Part shown: positions 35,093 to 43,873 of the stretch, piece by piece
Layout of the letters: every line of letters begins with the position of its first letter
Numbering within the stretch: position 1 is the first letter of the stretch
Origin: an uncultured Gemmatimonadota bacterium
Lineage (GTDB): Bacteria > Gemmatimonadota > Gemmatimonadetes > Gemmatimonadales > Gemmatimonadaceae
Reading direction: 5' to 3'
Length of the DNA stretch: 64,000 bases
Assembly: GCA_902826615.1 (NCBI GenBank)
Contig: CADEFN010000002.1
Span: forward strand, 1-64,000
Notes under the pieces: model-generated
Seen by the model: the letters and a program-made list of their open reading frames with translations, nothing else
Database searches by the model: none
Told to the model about the DNA's origin: nothing
Position numbers and translations under genes: made by a program

Positions 35093-37162
35093 CTAACGAG
35101 GCCCGGCCACCCGCGTGAGACTCCACGATCCCAGGAGACGTGGCACCTGCGTGGCGCTCCCCACCTCCACGCGGCCGACAAGTGTCTCGCCGCTCAAGAC
35201 GGCGTGGTGGCGCTCCTCCGGCGCCAGGAATCGTGGATCGGGGAGGCTGAAGGTGAGGCGCGGCCCGTCGACGGACAGATCACGGAGTGCGAGCTCGCTC
35301 CCCCACCCCGTCCCTCGCACCCTCCACATCGCCGTGTGTCCCTGCGTCGCCCGGGTCACAGTGAGCTCTACCTCCACGGGCGAGTCGTACAGGCGCATCG
35401 TGCCGGCCCAGCGCCCCTCGAGGGACTCCATGCGCAGGGCAGCCCCGTCAGGCAGCGGCGATTGACGCGGGGATCGAGCCGCGGTCGCGTCGAGGGTGGA
35501 TACTGCAGCAACGGCCGCGTCGACCTGCCGCTGGATGAAGATGGCGTCGCTGTCGGGCAACGCGACAAGCGAGCCCACCTCTCCAAACGTCACACGCAGT
35601 GAATCCGTGAGCCGCGCCCCACGCACAGTGGGGCTCAACCCCCGCGCAGGGGTGCCGGAGATGGTCGCCCACAGGGTCGCTGCCGCGAGGTAGGATCCCG
35701 TCGGCGACGGGTGTGTGCCATCAGGGTCGTAGAGTCCAAGCGAGGGCCGGGCCGAGCGCACCGCCTGCCACGCGACACCGGCTGGGGCGAGCAGTGCACC
35801 TGTCTCGCGTGCAATGGCGGTGTAGGCACTCGTCAGATGGTCCTGAAGGGCCGGCGTGGCCTGACGCGCCCAGGTGAGGTAAAACACCGGCTTCGCTCCT
35901 GCCGCCGCAACCTCCCGGGCGAAGAGTCGCGCATACCGATGGAAGAACTCCGGATCGTTCACACTCGGCGCTCCGTCCACCAGCATGACGCCCAGCATGC
36001 TCTGCTCCTGCAGCACGACATAGTCCCACGTCCCGCGCCGGATGGCCGCAAGTCCCTCGCCGGACATCCAATGATCCCGAAGTGTCGCGCCGCCTTGTGC
36101 CACCATCTCCACCGTCACAGGTCGTTCGTAGGCGACGGTGCGCGCGAAGTCGGCGACGATACCGGGGAGATTGTTGTAGTAGGTGTAGCTGTTGCCGATA
36201 AAGAGGATGCGCAGAGGTTTGCCCGGCGCACGCATCAGAAAGGAGAAGCCGTCGAAGGGGTACTCGACGAGTCCGTCGCCGCGTGATTCGAGTCGCGCCG
36301 CCCCGGCCCGCACCTGCCTGAAGGCGTCCAGCACCCGTGGCAACACCGACGGGCTCGCAACGGGGAGGTTGTGTGCGGGAAAGAGTCGCGTGAGCGAGGG
36401 CGCGAGCGCTGCGAGGCGCGTCATGCTGGCTTCGTACGCGCCAAGGTCAGTCCCCGGGAAGTAGAGCCAGATCGGCCCGGGATAAAAGGTGTCGCCGGTC
36501 CAGAGATGTCCGCGCGCACGGTCGAGGAGGGCGATCGCATCCGGGGTGTGCCCCGGGATGGCCACCACTTCCAGGCGTCGGCCACCGAGGTCGATGACGG
36601 TGCCATCACGCACCGTACTCGTCGCGCGAAAGGGACGTATGGCGTACGACGCTGTGTCGAAGGGCACTCGCAGTTCGCGCGCGCAGAGCGCGTCCGGTCG
36701 CACCTCGATTGCCACATCGGCATGCGGGATGCCGTCGGCATTATCGGTGGTGAAATCCGTCTCCAGTGACCGAATGTCGGTGAACTCAGCGTTGCCACCA
36801 ACATGATCGTAGTGCGAGTGCGAGTTCACGACCGTCACGGGAAGCCGCGTAAGCTCACGGACAACGGTCGAAATGCGGCTCATGCCCATCCCCGTATCAA
36901 ACAGCAGGGCACGCGACCGGCCGACGATCAGCCAGGAGATGACTTCCTGGAAGTTGAACGGCTCATACAGCGCGAAGACACCGTCCTCCATGCGGTACAC
37001 GTGGAACCATGGATCGCTGACGCGAACGCGCTGCAGCGATTCGTATCCGGCGCGCGGCGCACGGTCACACCAGGCTTGCGCGAAAGTTGAAGCGGGAGTG
37101 ATGGCTAGACCGAAAGCCAACACGAGGAAGGTGAGCTGGCGCACAGGGCGATGGACGAGCAT
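35093..37162 (-). CDS. MBL-fold hydrolase fused to DUF4886-like SGNH domain, exported
   Basis: The 689-residue protein has a signal peptide (LTFLVLAFGLAITPASTFAQ). Residues 35-300 form a metallo-beta-lactamase-fold hydrolase with NSHSHYDHVGG, IPGHTPDA, LWTGDTFYPG and FPAHNLP as metal motifs. From about residue 315, LRILFIGNSYTYYNNLPG starts an SGNH hydrolase of the DUF4886 type, whose catalytic Asp-x-x-His is seen in DPDGTHPSPTG near 490. A C-terminal beta-rich domain of about 120 residues, probably carbohydrate-binding-like, completes it. The fusion suggests sequential attack on one substrate, perhaps an acylated sugar or phosphorylated ester. The 3' end faces the amidohydrolase gene. Confidence 0.88.
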   Translation of the reverse strand: MLVHRPVRQLTFLVLAFGLAITPASTFAQAWCDRAPRAGYESLQRVRVSDPWFHVYRMEDGVFALYEPFNFQEVISWLIVGRSRALLFDTGMGMSRISTVVRELTRLPVTVVNSHSHYDHVGGNAEFTDIRSLETDFTTDNADGIPHADVAIEVRPDALCARELRVPFDTASYAIRPFRATSTVRDGTVIDLGGRRLEVVAIPGHTPDAIALLDRARGHLWTGDTFYPGPIWLYFPGTDLGAYEASMTRLAALAPSLTRLFPAHNLPVASPSVLPRVLDAFRQVRAGAARLESRGDGLVEYPFDGFSFLMRAPGKPLRILFIGNSYTYYNNLPGIVADFARTVAYERPVTVEMVAQGGATLRDHWMSGEGLAAIRRGTWDYVVLQEQSMLGVMLVDGAPSVNDPEFFHRYARLFAREVAAAGAKPVFYLTWARQATPALQDHLTSAYTAIARETGALLAPAGVAWQAVRSARPSLGLYDPDGTHPSPTGSYLAAATLWATISGTPARGLSPTVRGARLTDSLRVTFGEVGSLVALPDSDAIFIQRQVDAAVAAVSTLDATAARSPRQSPLPDGAALRMESLEGRWAGTMRLYDSPVEVELTVTRATQGHTAMWRVRGTGWGSELALRDLSVDGPRLTFSLPDPRFLAPEERHHAVLSGETLVGRVEVGSATQVPRLLGSWSLTRVAGPR

Positions 37163-37234
37163 GCCGGAAAGTGCACCGGGCCCTCAGTGAGGCCAAGCCC
37201 CCTGTGCGGCCCCCACGGCCGCAGACATCGCGCG

Positions 37235-38803
37235 TCAGCTGTGTCCGCGCAGTACGTCGAGGAAGGTGGCGCCGTAGCGTTCCAGCTTCGCCCTGCCCAC
37301 CCCGGGAACGCTCAGAAGCTCGTTCTCCGTGCGCGGGCGGCGCGTGACCATCTCGAGGAGCACGCGATCGCCAAAGACGATGTACGCGGGCACACCAGCG
37401 GCATCGGCCAACTCGCGACGGCGCGCGCGCAATTCGTCGAAGAGCACGCGGTCGTCAGCGTCCAGATCGTGCACGTCCATGGAGGAGCGGGTTGCCGGTC
37501 GCGCGGACGGCTTGCGCCACTCGGGCTGACGGCTGCGCTCCTTCTGTGTCACCCGCGCCAGGCGCTCCTCGATCGTCTCCCCGGTGCAGCGATCGCAGGA
37601 CGCGCGGCAGACCTCGACTTCTTCATCGAAGTGGGCAACAAGTGCCTGGTGCCGGCAGCCGGAACGCTCGATGAGGTCGAAGAGCGCCACGGTCGCCTGA
37701 CGAGTGCGCTTGCGGAGTGCCTCATCCTCGATCCGATCGAGAAAACGTTCGTGCAGCTTGACGTCCGCCCATGAATAAAACAGCACACAATCACTGGGCA
37801 GGCCGTCACGGCCCGCGCGCCCGATCTCCTGGTACCACGACTCGATGTCCTTGGGCATGTCGCGGTGGATGACAAAACGCACGTTAGGCTTGTCGATGCC
37901 CATGCCAAAAGCCACGGTGGCGACCATCACGTCGACGTCGTCGCGCTGGAAAGCGTCCTGGTTGTGCTCGCGCTCCTCAGCGGGAAGACCGGCATGGTAC
38001 GGCAGAGCGCTCACGCCGTTCTGCTTGAGGAACGCGGTGGTCTGTTCCACGCCCTTGCGGCTCAGGCAGTAGACAATGCCGCTCTCGCCGGCGTGTGACT
38101 TGACGAGTGTGAGCAGCTCGCGCCGAGTGTTGCCATCGCCTTTCTTGCGCGCGGCAATCCGCAGGTTGGACCGGAAGAAGGATCCCTTGAAGCCTGCGGG
38201 CTTCTGCATGCCGAGCTGGCGCAGGATGTCGCGCGCAACGGTGCGAGTGGCGGTGGCGGTGAGGGCCAGGACGGGAACGTCGAGCTGCTCCTTGAGCCCC
38301 TGCAGGCGGCGATACGAGGGACGGAAGTCGTGCCCCCACTGACTGATGCAGTGCGCCTCGTCAACGACCAGCAGCGAAATCGGGCACCCCTGGACAAACT
38401 CGCCGAGGTATCCGTCGAGTGCCTCGGGGGCGAGGTAGACCAGTTCGTAGGCGCCGTTGCGGAAGGCGGCGAGCCGTTCGCGGCGCTCGTCGAAGTCCAG
38501 CGTGGAGTTGATCGTCGTGACCCTGTAGCCGAGTTCGGCCACGGCATCCACCTGGTCCTTCATCAGGGAGATGAGGGGCGATATGACGAGGACCGTGCCG
38601 GGGAGGAGGCGGGCCGGAAGCTGGTAGGTGAGCGACTTGCCCGCGCCCGTGGGCATGAGCGCGATGCAGTCTCGGCCGGCGAGCACGGCGTCGATGACTT
38701 CGCGCTGCCCGGGGCGAAAAGAATCGTACCCGAAGACGTCGCGGAGGACGACTTCAGGGGTGAGTGCGGGGGTTGGTGAAGCGGTGGGTGGGACTGCAGT
38801 CAC
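37235..38803 (-). CDS. recQ: RecQ family ATP-dependent DNA helicase
   Basis: The 522-residue enzyme has the superfamily 2 motifs in order: [13 protein letters not shown], Walker [25 protein letters not shown] box [22 protein letters not shown], then [27 protein letters not shown] and [14 protein letters not shown] zinc-binding subdomain follows (CRHQ, then CRASCDRC). After it there is a short linker and an HRDC-type end ([17 protein letters not shown] to [13 protein letters not shown]). The winged-helix RQC domain expected in long RecQ proteins appears to be absent or reduced. It unwinds recombination intermediates with 3'-5' polarity. Confidence 0.95.
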   Translation of the reverse strand: MTAVPPTASPTPALTPEVVLRDVFGYDSFRPGQREVIDAVLAGRDCIALMPTGAGKSLTYQLPARLLPGTVLVISPLISLMKDQVDAVAELGYRVTTINSTLDFDERRERLAAFRNGAYELVYLAPEALDGYLGEFVQGCPISLLVVDEAHCISQWGHDFRPSYRRLQGLKEQLDVPVLALTATATRTVARDILRQLGMQKPAGFKGSFFRSNLRIAARKKGDGNTRRELLTLVKSHAGESGIVYCLSRKGVEQTTAFLKQNGVSALPYHAGLPAEEREHNQDAFQRDDVDVMVATVAFGMGIDKPNVRFVIHRDMPKDIESWYQEIGRAGRDGLPSDCVLFYSWADVKLHERFLDRIEDEALRKRTRQATVALFDLIERSGCRHQALVAHFDEEVEVCRASCDRCTGETIEERLARVTQKERSRQPEWRKPSARPATRSSMDVHDLDADDRVLFDELRARRRELADAAGVPAYIVFGDRVLLEMVTRRPRTENELLSVPGVGRAKLERYGATFLDVLRGHS

Positions 38804-38922
38804 GACGACAGTGGGAGCGGGAGACCCTGCACTCTAATGGATGCACCGCCGACCTCCACGTCCCGCGACGCAGCGGCGGCCTGGATGTGACGACGGGCGG
38901 GTCAAGGTTGGTCGCGGTCGAC

Positions 38923-38997
38923 ATGAGCTGCTGCCGGTGCGGAGGAGCGCTGGGGCCGGACCTTCCAGTCGGCATGTGCCAACACACCGACGCCTGA
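38923..38997 (+). CDS. Tiny Cys-rich open frame, possible zinc-ribbon relic
   Basis: A 24-residue frame, MSCCRCGGALGPDLPVGMCQ and four more residues, lies between recQ and the next gene. The spacing of the cysteines resembles the N-terminal zinc ribbon found on some bacterial kinases and regulators. It is more likely the leftover of such a gene than an independent peptide. The rest of the 292-base intergenic region shows nothing recognisable. Confidence 0.2.
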   Translation: MSCCRCGGALGPDLPVGMCQHTDA

Positions 38998-39095
38998 GCC
39001 TGCCTCGAGCAGCGCCGCCCTACCCCACCACCTTTCCTCTTGCAAAATTGGGCAAGCAGCACCAACTCTTTGGTACTGCAAGCAGAGAGTGGAGC

Positions 39096-39941
39096 ATGAA
39101 GTGGCAAGTGGCTGTTGGGGTGGTCGCTGCGGCTGCGGCTGGGGCATGCGAAGCAGCGTCACCAACCGATCCGACGGCACGCCAGCGCGCGGCCTTTGTG
39201 GAGTCGATCGCGGTGACCGAACTGACGACGCTCGTCACGTCGCGGCCTCACAACCGCATACAACCTCTCATATCCATCGGCCTTCCGACCCCTGGCTTCA
39301 TAAGCCCTTCTTTCCTGGGTTGCAGGGCCGACTCGACCGGGATCGCGACTTCGAACAGCACCGGGGTGCCACAGGACCTGACCCTGACCTGGCCCGCCGG
39401 TCGCTGTTTACAGGTGACCGGCGGGACGGTCAGCCAGACCTTCTCCGGGACTATCCGCATCCAGGACCTTGGCGGGCGCTACGCCACCCGGGTGAGCTAC
39501 GCCAACGTGGAGTCCACGCTCTCAGGCCTGGGAGCGGGCTCCAGATCTACGCTGGATGGCATAGTCGAGTCGCGAGCCCTCGATGCGACAAATGGTCGCC
39601 TGCTCTTGCAGACGCGTGACCGTCAGGAGACGGGGACACCTTCAAGCGCGAATATCGTACACCGGGCACGCGATGTGATGGTCGACTACAGTGATGCAGC
39701 AGGGGTACCGCGGCCCGTATCTGCCGCCACCGCACCGGGACCCGTGACCTTCAGCGGTACAATGGCCATCGTGGTATCGTCACCCCTCGGCACCGATTCG
39801 GTACACCTCCGCATCTCTACGGGCGTGCCCCTGCAGCCAGACCTGACCTGCATCCTCAGCGGATATCGCGCCGGCGAAGTGAGTGCGGTGGTCACCGGGG
39901 CCATCCGGACCACACTCACTACCCGCTATTCGTGCCGCTAG
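39096..39941 (+). CDS. Predicted lipoprotein, unknown function
   Basis: From the ATG at 39096 the 281-residue product begins MKWQVAVGVVAAAAAGACEA, a short signal peptide ending in a lipobox-like AGAC, so it is probably lipid-anchored. The remainder is rich in Thr, Ser, Gly and Val with predicted beta structure, and has four further cysteines that could pair after export (GCRADS, GRCLQ, TCILS, YSCR). No domain is recognised. The gene stands alone and is convergent with the NTF2-like gene downstream. Confidence 0.75.
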   Translation: MKWQVAVGVVAAAAAGACEAASPTDPTARQRAAFVESIAVTELTTLVTSRPHNRIQPLISIGLPTPGFISPSFLGCRADSTGIATSNSTGVPQDLTLTWPAGRCLQVTGGTVSQTFSGTIRIQDLGGRYATRVSYANVESTLSGLGAGSRSTLDGIVESRALDATNGRLLLQTRDRQETGTPSSANIVHRARDVMVDYSDAAGVPRPVSAATAPGPVTFSGTMAIVVSSPLGTDSVHLRISTGVPLQPDLTCILSGYRAGEVSAVVTGAIRTTLTTRYSCR

Positions 39942-40052
39942 GCATGTGTGCGTCCCGGGCACGATAGGGGTGTGGCTCCCACGCGTTCGGTAGACCCCAC
40001 CGTCGCTGAAAGGCCAGTTTGGGAGCCCGGCGGTCAGCAAGGGTTCGGGCCG

Positions 40053-40490
40053 CTACTGGGTAATCCCCCATCCCCAGGAGATGCCCGTAATGAGCCACGC
40101 ACCGTTCGTCTTGTGCAAGGTCATCAGCTTGTACTCGGCCTCTGGTCGTCGCTTGCTTGCCAGTCGGAGGCGCGCCAGTGCGACCGTTTCGTAGATCTCG
40201 ATGCTCAGCAACTCTTCGGTGTACATCGTATCACCCGCCGTCGCAGTCAGCTGGAACGCGCTCTCCTGATAGTTGCCGGACTTGTCGACAAATCGAAACG
40301 CGCCCCGCGGATGCATCGAGGCCCGTTTGTGCTCAACGCTTCCTGTATGGTCGCCAACGTAGAAGTTGCCAATCGTCTGAATAATCGCATCTCTGTCGGG
40401 CGACGCGACGATGCGCGGCTCGGCAACCGCGTGATGAAAAGCAAGCAGCAGCGAACCAGTCAGCAGGGCCGTGCGCGTCGCATGCAACAT
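40053..40490 (-). CDS. Exported NTF2-fold (lumazine-binding-like) protein
   Basis: The 145-residue protein starts with a signal peptide (TALLTGSLLLAFHHAVA). The mature part resembles the small NTF2/SnoaL-like family annotated as putative lumazine-binding: DAIIQTIGNFYVGDHTGSVE, then FRFVDKSGNYQES, and LMTLHKTNGAWLITGISWGW at the end. Such proteins often bind small ligands or act as accessory domains, and no catalytic residues are evident. It lies 86 bases downstream of the zincin-like gene on the same strand. Confidence 0.8.
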   Translation of the reverse strand: MLHATRTALLTGSLLLAFHHAVAEPRIVASPDRDAIIQTIGNFYVGDHTGSVEHKRASMHPRGAFRFVDKSGNYQESAFQLTATAGDTMYTEELLSIEIYETVALARLRLASKRRPEAEYKLMTLHKTNGAWLITGISWGWGITQ

Positions 40491-40576
40491 GAAGTCCTCG
40501 TCAAATGGTCCAACAGCGATACGCCATGCGCACGCGCTGGTTTCACCCCCCGCGGTGCCGGTTTCAGACGGCGCGC

Positions 40577-42088
40577 CTACCCGCCTGCCCGCCGGTGCAA
40601 CTCCTGCACCACCGCGTCGCGGAACATGCGCGCCTCGATTGCGTCATCGATCTTCTGTGTCCGCAGCGCCTTGAGCACCTTCTCCGCGGTCGCCTCGCAT
40701 TTCCATTCGATCTCCTGGTAGCCGTCAGCGCCTAACCACCTCGTCATCGACCCACGCTGCTTGCGGCACAGCTCCAGGAGCCCCGCCTCGTAGGTGGAAT
40801 CGAACAGCTCCAGCAGCTGCGCCGGCGTCTTGAACCCATGACCACCGGCAGCCCAGAGTTGGGACGGATCCATGCCGCACTCGATCTGGATCAACTTCGG
40901 GAAACCGCAGTCCTCATAACTACGAGAGTCGCGAGGCGGCGCGAACTGGCGATGACAGAGCGCATTCTCGTGGTGCGGGCACGCTCTCCTGTGCGGGCAG
41001 AACTGATACGGCGGATCCTCGTGGTATTCGACGAGCCGGATCGCGGCGCCAACCATCGACGTCACGGCGATGACGTTTCGCTGCACCTCGATGTCGATCC
41101 CTGGGTGCCCCTCGACGATGGTGCGCCCCTCACCGGAATACACCGTAAGGGGCGCGCGTAGCACCTCAAACGTCTCTGCCGTCGTGCGGTGGGGGAAAGC
41201 GGCAATCTGCAGGACCTGATCCACCCCCAACTCGCGGACCACGAAGGCCGCACAGGGATCGAGACAGAGGTGACCCGACTCTGGCTCGCCCTCGGTGAAC
41301 CGGTGCGGCAGGGCCCGGTCCGGGTGCAGCCCGAGCGCGTCGGCCAGTGCGCTGTATTCGGTCAGCTCCAGCGGATGCAGCCCGGCCTTGAGACCACCGG
41401 ATATCACGGGAGCACAGGGATCGGTCCCCGAGAGAACTTTGGCGCAGCGTATGAATGCGCCGCGGACATCGACGTCCTGAAGGGCCACAAACGACACGCC
41501 TGGGAGCAACTCAAAGGCGGCATCCACTCCGATCGCTAACGCGAGAAAGTCGAATGCACGACGATAGACACCGTTCCGGTCGCCGGGGAAGTGCCGTTCG
41601 AGAAAGTCCAGAAAGTGTGCCGGCTGTGCGTTCGCCGTGCACAACCTGAAGCTTTCCAGCACCGCGACCCCTTCCATGATATCGAGCATATCGATGCGGT
41701 CATGGTCGGGCACCGGCTCCATGAAGACTCCCGCCTTCACCTCATGAAGTCGCACCCTCTCGTCACTACCCATCGCGTAGACAACTGACTCGGCCTCCCG
41801 AAAGGCGTCGGAGGTGCTCGTCGGGATTGATCCCTGTGACGCGGCGGTCAGCACGGCCCTGCTTCGATGCACGATCTCCTGGCTCGCCCAATGGACGGAG
41901 GCACAGGTTATCGACTGGAGGAAATGGACCCACTCGTGATGCAACGTCACGGAGTTCAGCCAGCTTCCTTCAGTTCGGACTTCAGGCGTTCGAAAGAGCC
42001 GCTCGCGAGAGCTGCCGATGACGATGAGGCCTGACTCGATAAAGGTGCGACCGGCGCCGCCTGGCAGCACGATCACAGGATCCGGCAC
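40577..42088 (-). CDS. Putative zincin-like metalloprotease, unknown family
   Basis: The 503-residue product is not recognised as a whole. It contains His51-Glu-Trp-Val-His55 in the context SVTLHHEWVHFLQS, a textbook HExxH zinc-protease motif on a hydrophobic helix. Glu139 in DIMEGVAVLES is a reasonable third zinc ligand, as in other zincins. Near residues 375-410 a His/Cys-rich cluster (FCPHRRACPHHENALCH) looks like a second metal site. There is no signal peptide, so it is probably cytoplasmic. It starts three bases after the stop of a small membrane protein gene, and the two are probably co-expressed. Confidence 0.7.
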   Translation of the reverse strand: MPDPVIVLPGGAGRTFIESGLIVIGSSRERLFRTPEVRTEGSWLNSVTLHHEWVHFLQSITCASVHWASQEIVHRSRAVLTAASQGSIPTSTSDAFREAESVVYAMGSDERVRLHEVKAGVFMEPVPDHDRIDMLDIMEGVAVLESFRLCTANAQPAHFLDFLERHFPGDRNGVYRRAFDFLALAIGVDAAFELLPGVSFVALQDVDVRGAFIRCAKVLSGTDPCAPVISGGLKAGLHPLELTEYSALADALGLHPDRALPHRFTEGEPESGHLCLDPCAAFVVRELGVDQVLQIAAFPHRTTAETFEVLRAPLTVYSGEGRTIVEGHPGIDIEVQRNVIAVTSMVGAAIRLVEYHEDPPYQFCPHRRACPHHENALCHRQFAPPRDSRSYEDCGFPKLIQIECGMDPSQLWAAGGHGFKTPAQLLELFDSTYEAGLLELCRKQRGSMTRWLGADGYQEIEWKCEATAEKVLKALRTQKIDDAIEARMFRDAVVQELHRRAGG

Positions 42089-42091
42089 AGG

Positions 42092-42505
42092 TCACGCCCC
42101 GGATAGAAAGCGAACAGCGGTGATGGTGCGCGTCGCGGGCAGCCGGCTGGCGAGCGCGCGCTCGAAGCCGTCCTCGACCGGGATGACCACGGAAGTGGTG
42201 AAGGTCTCGATCTCCACGGCATGAGGCTTCGCCGGACGCGCGGGCTCTGATGGTGTCTTCGCGCGCGCGTTGATCTTCGCCACCCAGACGGTGGCGATCG
42301 CCGAGATGGTAGCGACCACAATGCTCGAGATCGCCGGGACGACGATGGTCAAGGCGGCCGCATCCATATTGACCCCACGTGTCGCTACGCGCGGCTCGAC
42401 GCGACTTTCCGAGGGGAGCTCACTGGTGCCGAGCCTATTCAGGTCCGATTCGTCGATTCCGAAGAGTGGAATGGAGTAGACCTCAGGGTCGTCAGATGAC
42501 TGCAT
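42092..42505 (-). CDS. Small single-pass membrane protein, partner of zincin-like gene
   Basis: I place the start at the ATG at 42505, which has a GAGG site seven bases upstream; the longer frame reads antisense to the SusD relic. The 137 residues hold an acidic N-terminal region, one long hydrophobic segment (ALTIVVPAISSIVVATISAI) and a basic, proline-rich stretch followed by a C-terminal part with VIPVEDGFERALAS. No family is recognised. The three-base spacing to the zincin-like gene suggests one functional unit, for example a membrane tether or substrate for the protease. Confidence 0.6.
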   Translation of the reverse strand: MQSSDDPEVYSIPLFGIDESDLNRLGTSELPSESRVEPRVATRGVNMDAAALTIVVPAISSIVVATISAIATVWVAKINARAKTPSEPARPAKPHAVEIETFTTSVVIPVEDGFERALASRLPATRTITAVRFLSGA

Positions 42506-42599
42506 CACGAGACCTCGGTGTTGGGAAGACGAGGACGGAACTTGTTCCCGGAATGCACAACCGCACAATGGCATCGGATTCTCCTCGTGGAGCAACACT

Positions 42600-42986
42600 C
42601 CCGCCGGGGCCGACTTCACGCAGGGTGGGTTCCAGCGTATCGCCTCGCGTCTCGAGGCGGAGTACATCGCAGCGGAGGTGGCCGGCCCCACCGCGGCAAC
42701 GCTCGCCTTCGTGAATGCGCGCCGTGCCGTTGGCCTGCAGCCGGCCGTCACCCTCTCGGGAGACCCGCTCATGGCGGAGCTGCGCGACCAGCGCCGTCGC
42801 GATTTCTACCTCAGCAACCACCGGCTGGGCGACCTCCGGCGGTACAAGCGCTTCTACAACGTCGATGAGTTTCCGCAGGGGACCTATCCGGGCACAACCA
42901 CCGGCGACACCTACAACTCGGCAGCGACCTGCTATCCCTTGCCGCTGGCAGAGCTCAACGACAACCCCAACATCCCCAAGGGTTAA
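42600..42986 (+). pseudogene. SusD/RagB family outer-membrane lipoprotein, C-terminal relic
   Basis: The plus-strand frame reads DFTQGGFQRIASRLEAEYIA, then AATLAFVNARRAVGLQPA, ELRDQRRRDFYLSNHRLGDL, RRYKRF and YPLPLAELNDNPNIPKG before TAA at 42984. This is the typical C-terminal end of SusD-like nutrient-binding proteins. The N-terminal 400 or so residues, the signal peptide and the SusC partner are missing. The relic ends up against the start of the small membrane protein gene, consistent with deletion during insertion of that unit. Confidence 0.65.
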
Positions 42987-43074
42987 CCCGTAGCATCTGG
43001 TGTTCGGACCGCGGGCCGATGGTGATCTTTCCATCGGTCCGCGCGGCACCGACGGACCGCAACATCCGACCGCT

Positions 43075-43509
43075 CTACACGAGCGGATTCGTGACGCGCA
43101 GGAACTTGAACTGGTGGAAGTCCGTATCGGCAGTCCGAATCTCGGACACGCCGTGTTCCAGCATGAGCGTAGCCGTATGCAGGTCGTGGACCGGATTGCC
43201 AGCGAGGCGTGGGTGCCGAGCGGACAGCTCCTCCAGTATGTAGGGATGACGCTCCGTTTCAGCCAGCACCTGGCAGCGGCCCCCCGCTCGCACGGCATCG
43301 ACCCACTCGAGTGCGGAGGCGAGTGTCAGGGGGCGCGGGAATACTCGGCGGTGTGTGCTTACCCGCAGGAATTCGTAGATGATGCCCCACGTCAGAAACC
43401 AGAGGCCACCATCGCGGCGATACGCCTCCAGGGCTGCGCGTGCCCCGTCGTGTTCCGTCGCGCCCGGATTGGCCGCGTACAGCAGGATGTTTGTGTCAAC
43501 CACGAACAT
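43075..43509 (-). CDS. PIN-domain ribonuclease toxin (VapC-type)
   Basis: The 144-residue protein is a PIN domain: MFVVDTNILLY with Asp5, Glu46 in IIYEFLRV, Asp109 in NPVHDLHTATLMLEHG, and ADTDFHQF with Asp128 or Asp130. These acidic residues bind Mg for RNA cleavage. It begins two bases after the stop of a ribbon-helix-helix antitoxin gene, the classical VapBC layout. Free toxin would cut specific RNAs, often tRNA or rRNA. The pair probably autoregulates through the antitoxin. Confidence 0.93.
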   Translation of the reverse strand: MFVVDTNILLYAANPGATEHDGARAALEAYRRDGGLWFLTWGIIYEFLRVSTHRRVFPRPLTLASALEWVDAVRAGGRCQVLAETERHPYILEELSARHPRLAGNPVHDLHTATLMLEHGVSEIRTADTDFHQFKFLRVTNPLV

Positions 43510-43511
43510 GG

Positions 43512-43742
43512 CTACGAACCCTCCATGGCGCGGTACAGTGCATCACGGTCCGCCAGGTCCACGAGTGGCGCCCCCATGTCGTGAACTGGGAGAGGCGGGA
43601 GATCCTCCCGGTCGTTAGCCTGCGCGCGCAGGCCACAACGCAGTACTTCTTCGACCACAGCCGAAAGTGTCTCCCTCTTGCGAGCCGCGCGTCGCTTGAG
43701 TTCGCGAAACACCTGGTCAGGAATTATCAGCGTAGTCTTCAT
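43512..43742 (-). CDS. Ribbon-helix-helix antitoxin (VapB-type)
   Basis: The ATG at 43742 gives 76 residues, MKTTLIIPDQVFRELKRRAA and onward. The N-terminal strand followed by two helices (RETLSAVVEEVLRCGL) is a ribbon-helix-helix DNA-binding domain. The acidic C-terminal part (DMGAPLVDLADRDALYRAME) is the likely toxin-binding segment. The 232-residue frame that extends further upstream is antisense to the sigma-factor gene end and is not real. It precedes the PIN toxin gene by two bases. Confidence 0.88.
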   Translation of the reverse strand: MKTTLIIPDQVFRELKRRAARKRETLSAVVEEVLRCGLRAQANDREDLPPLPVHDMGAPLVDLADRDALYRAMEGS

Positions 43743-43873
43743 ATGGAAAAACATACGCTCGATGCGGAGCGGCGCAAGGATGTACCGATGCACACGCGAG
43801 GTATCTCTCCGATTATGTTCGACCTCGAATCGACCAGATACACGTGGCTCATCATTGGCGCTCACTCGCGACT

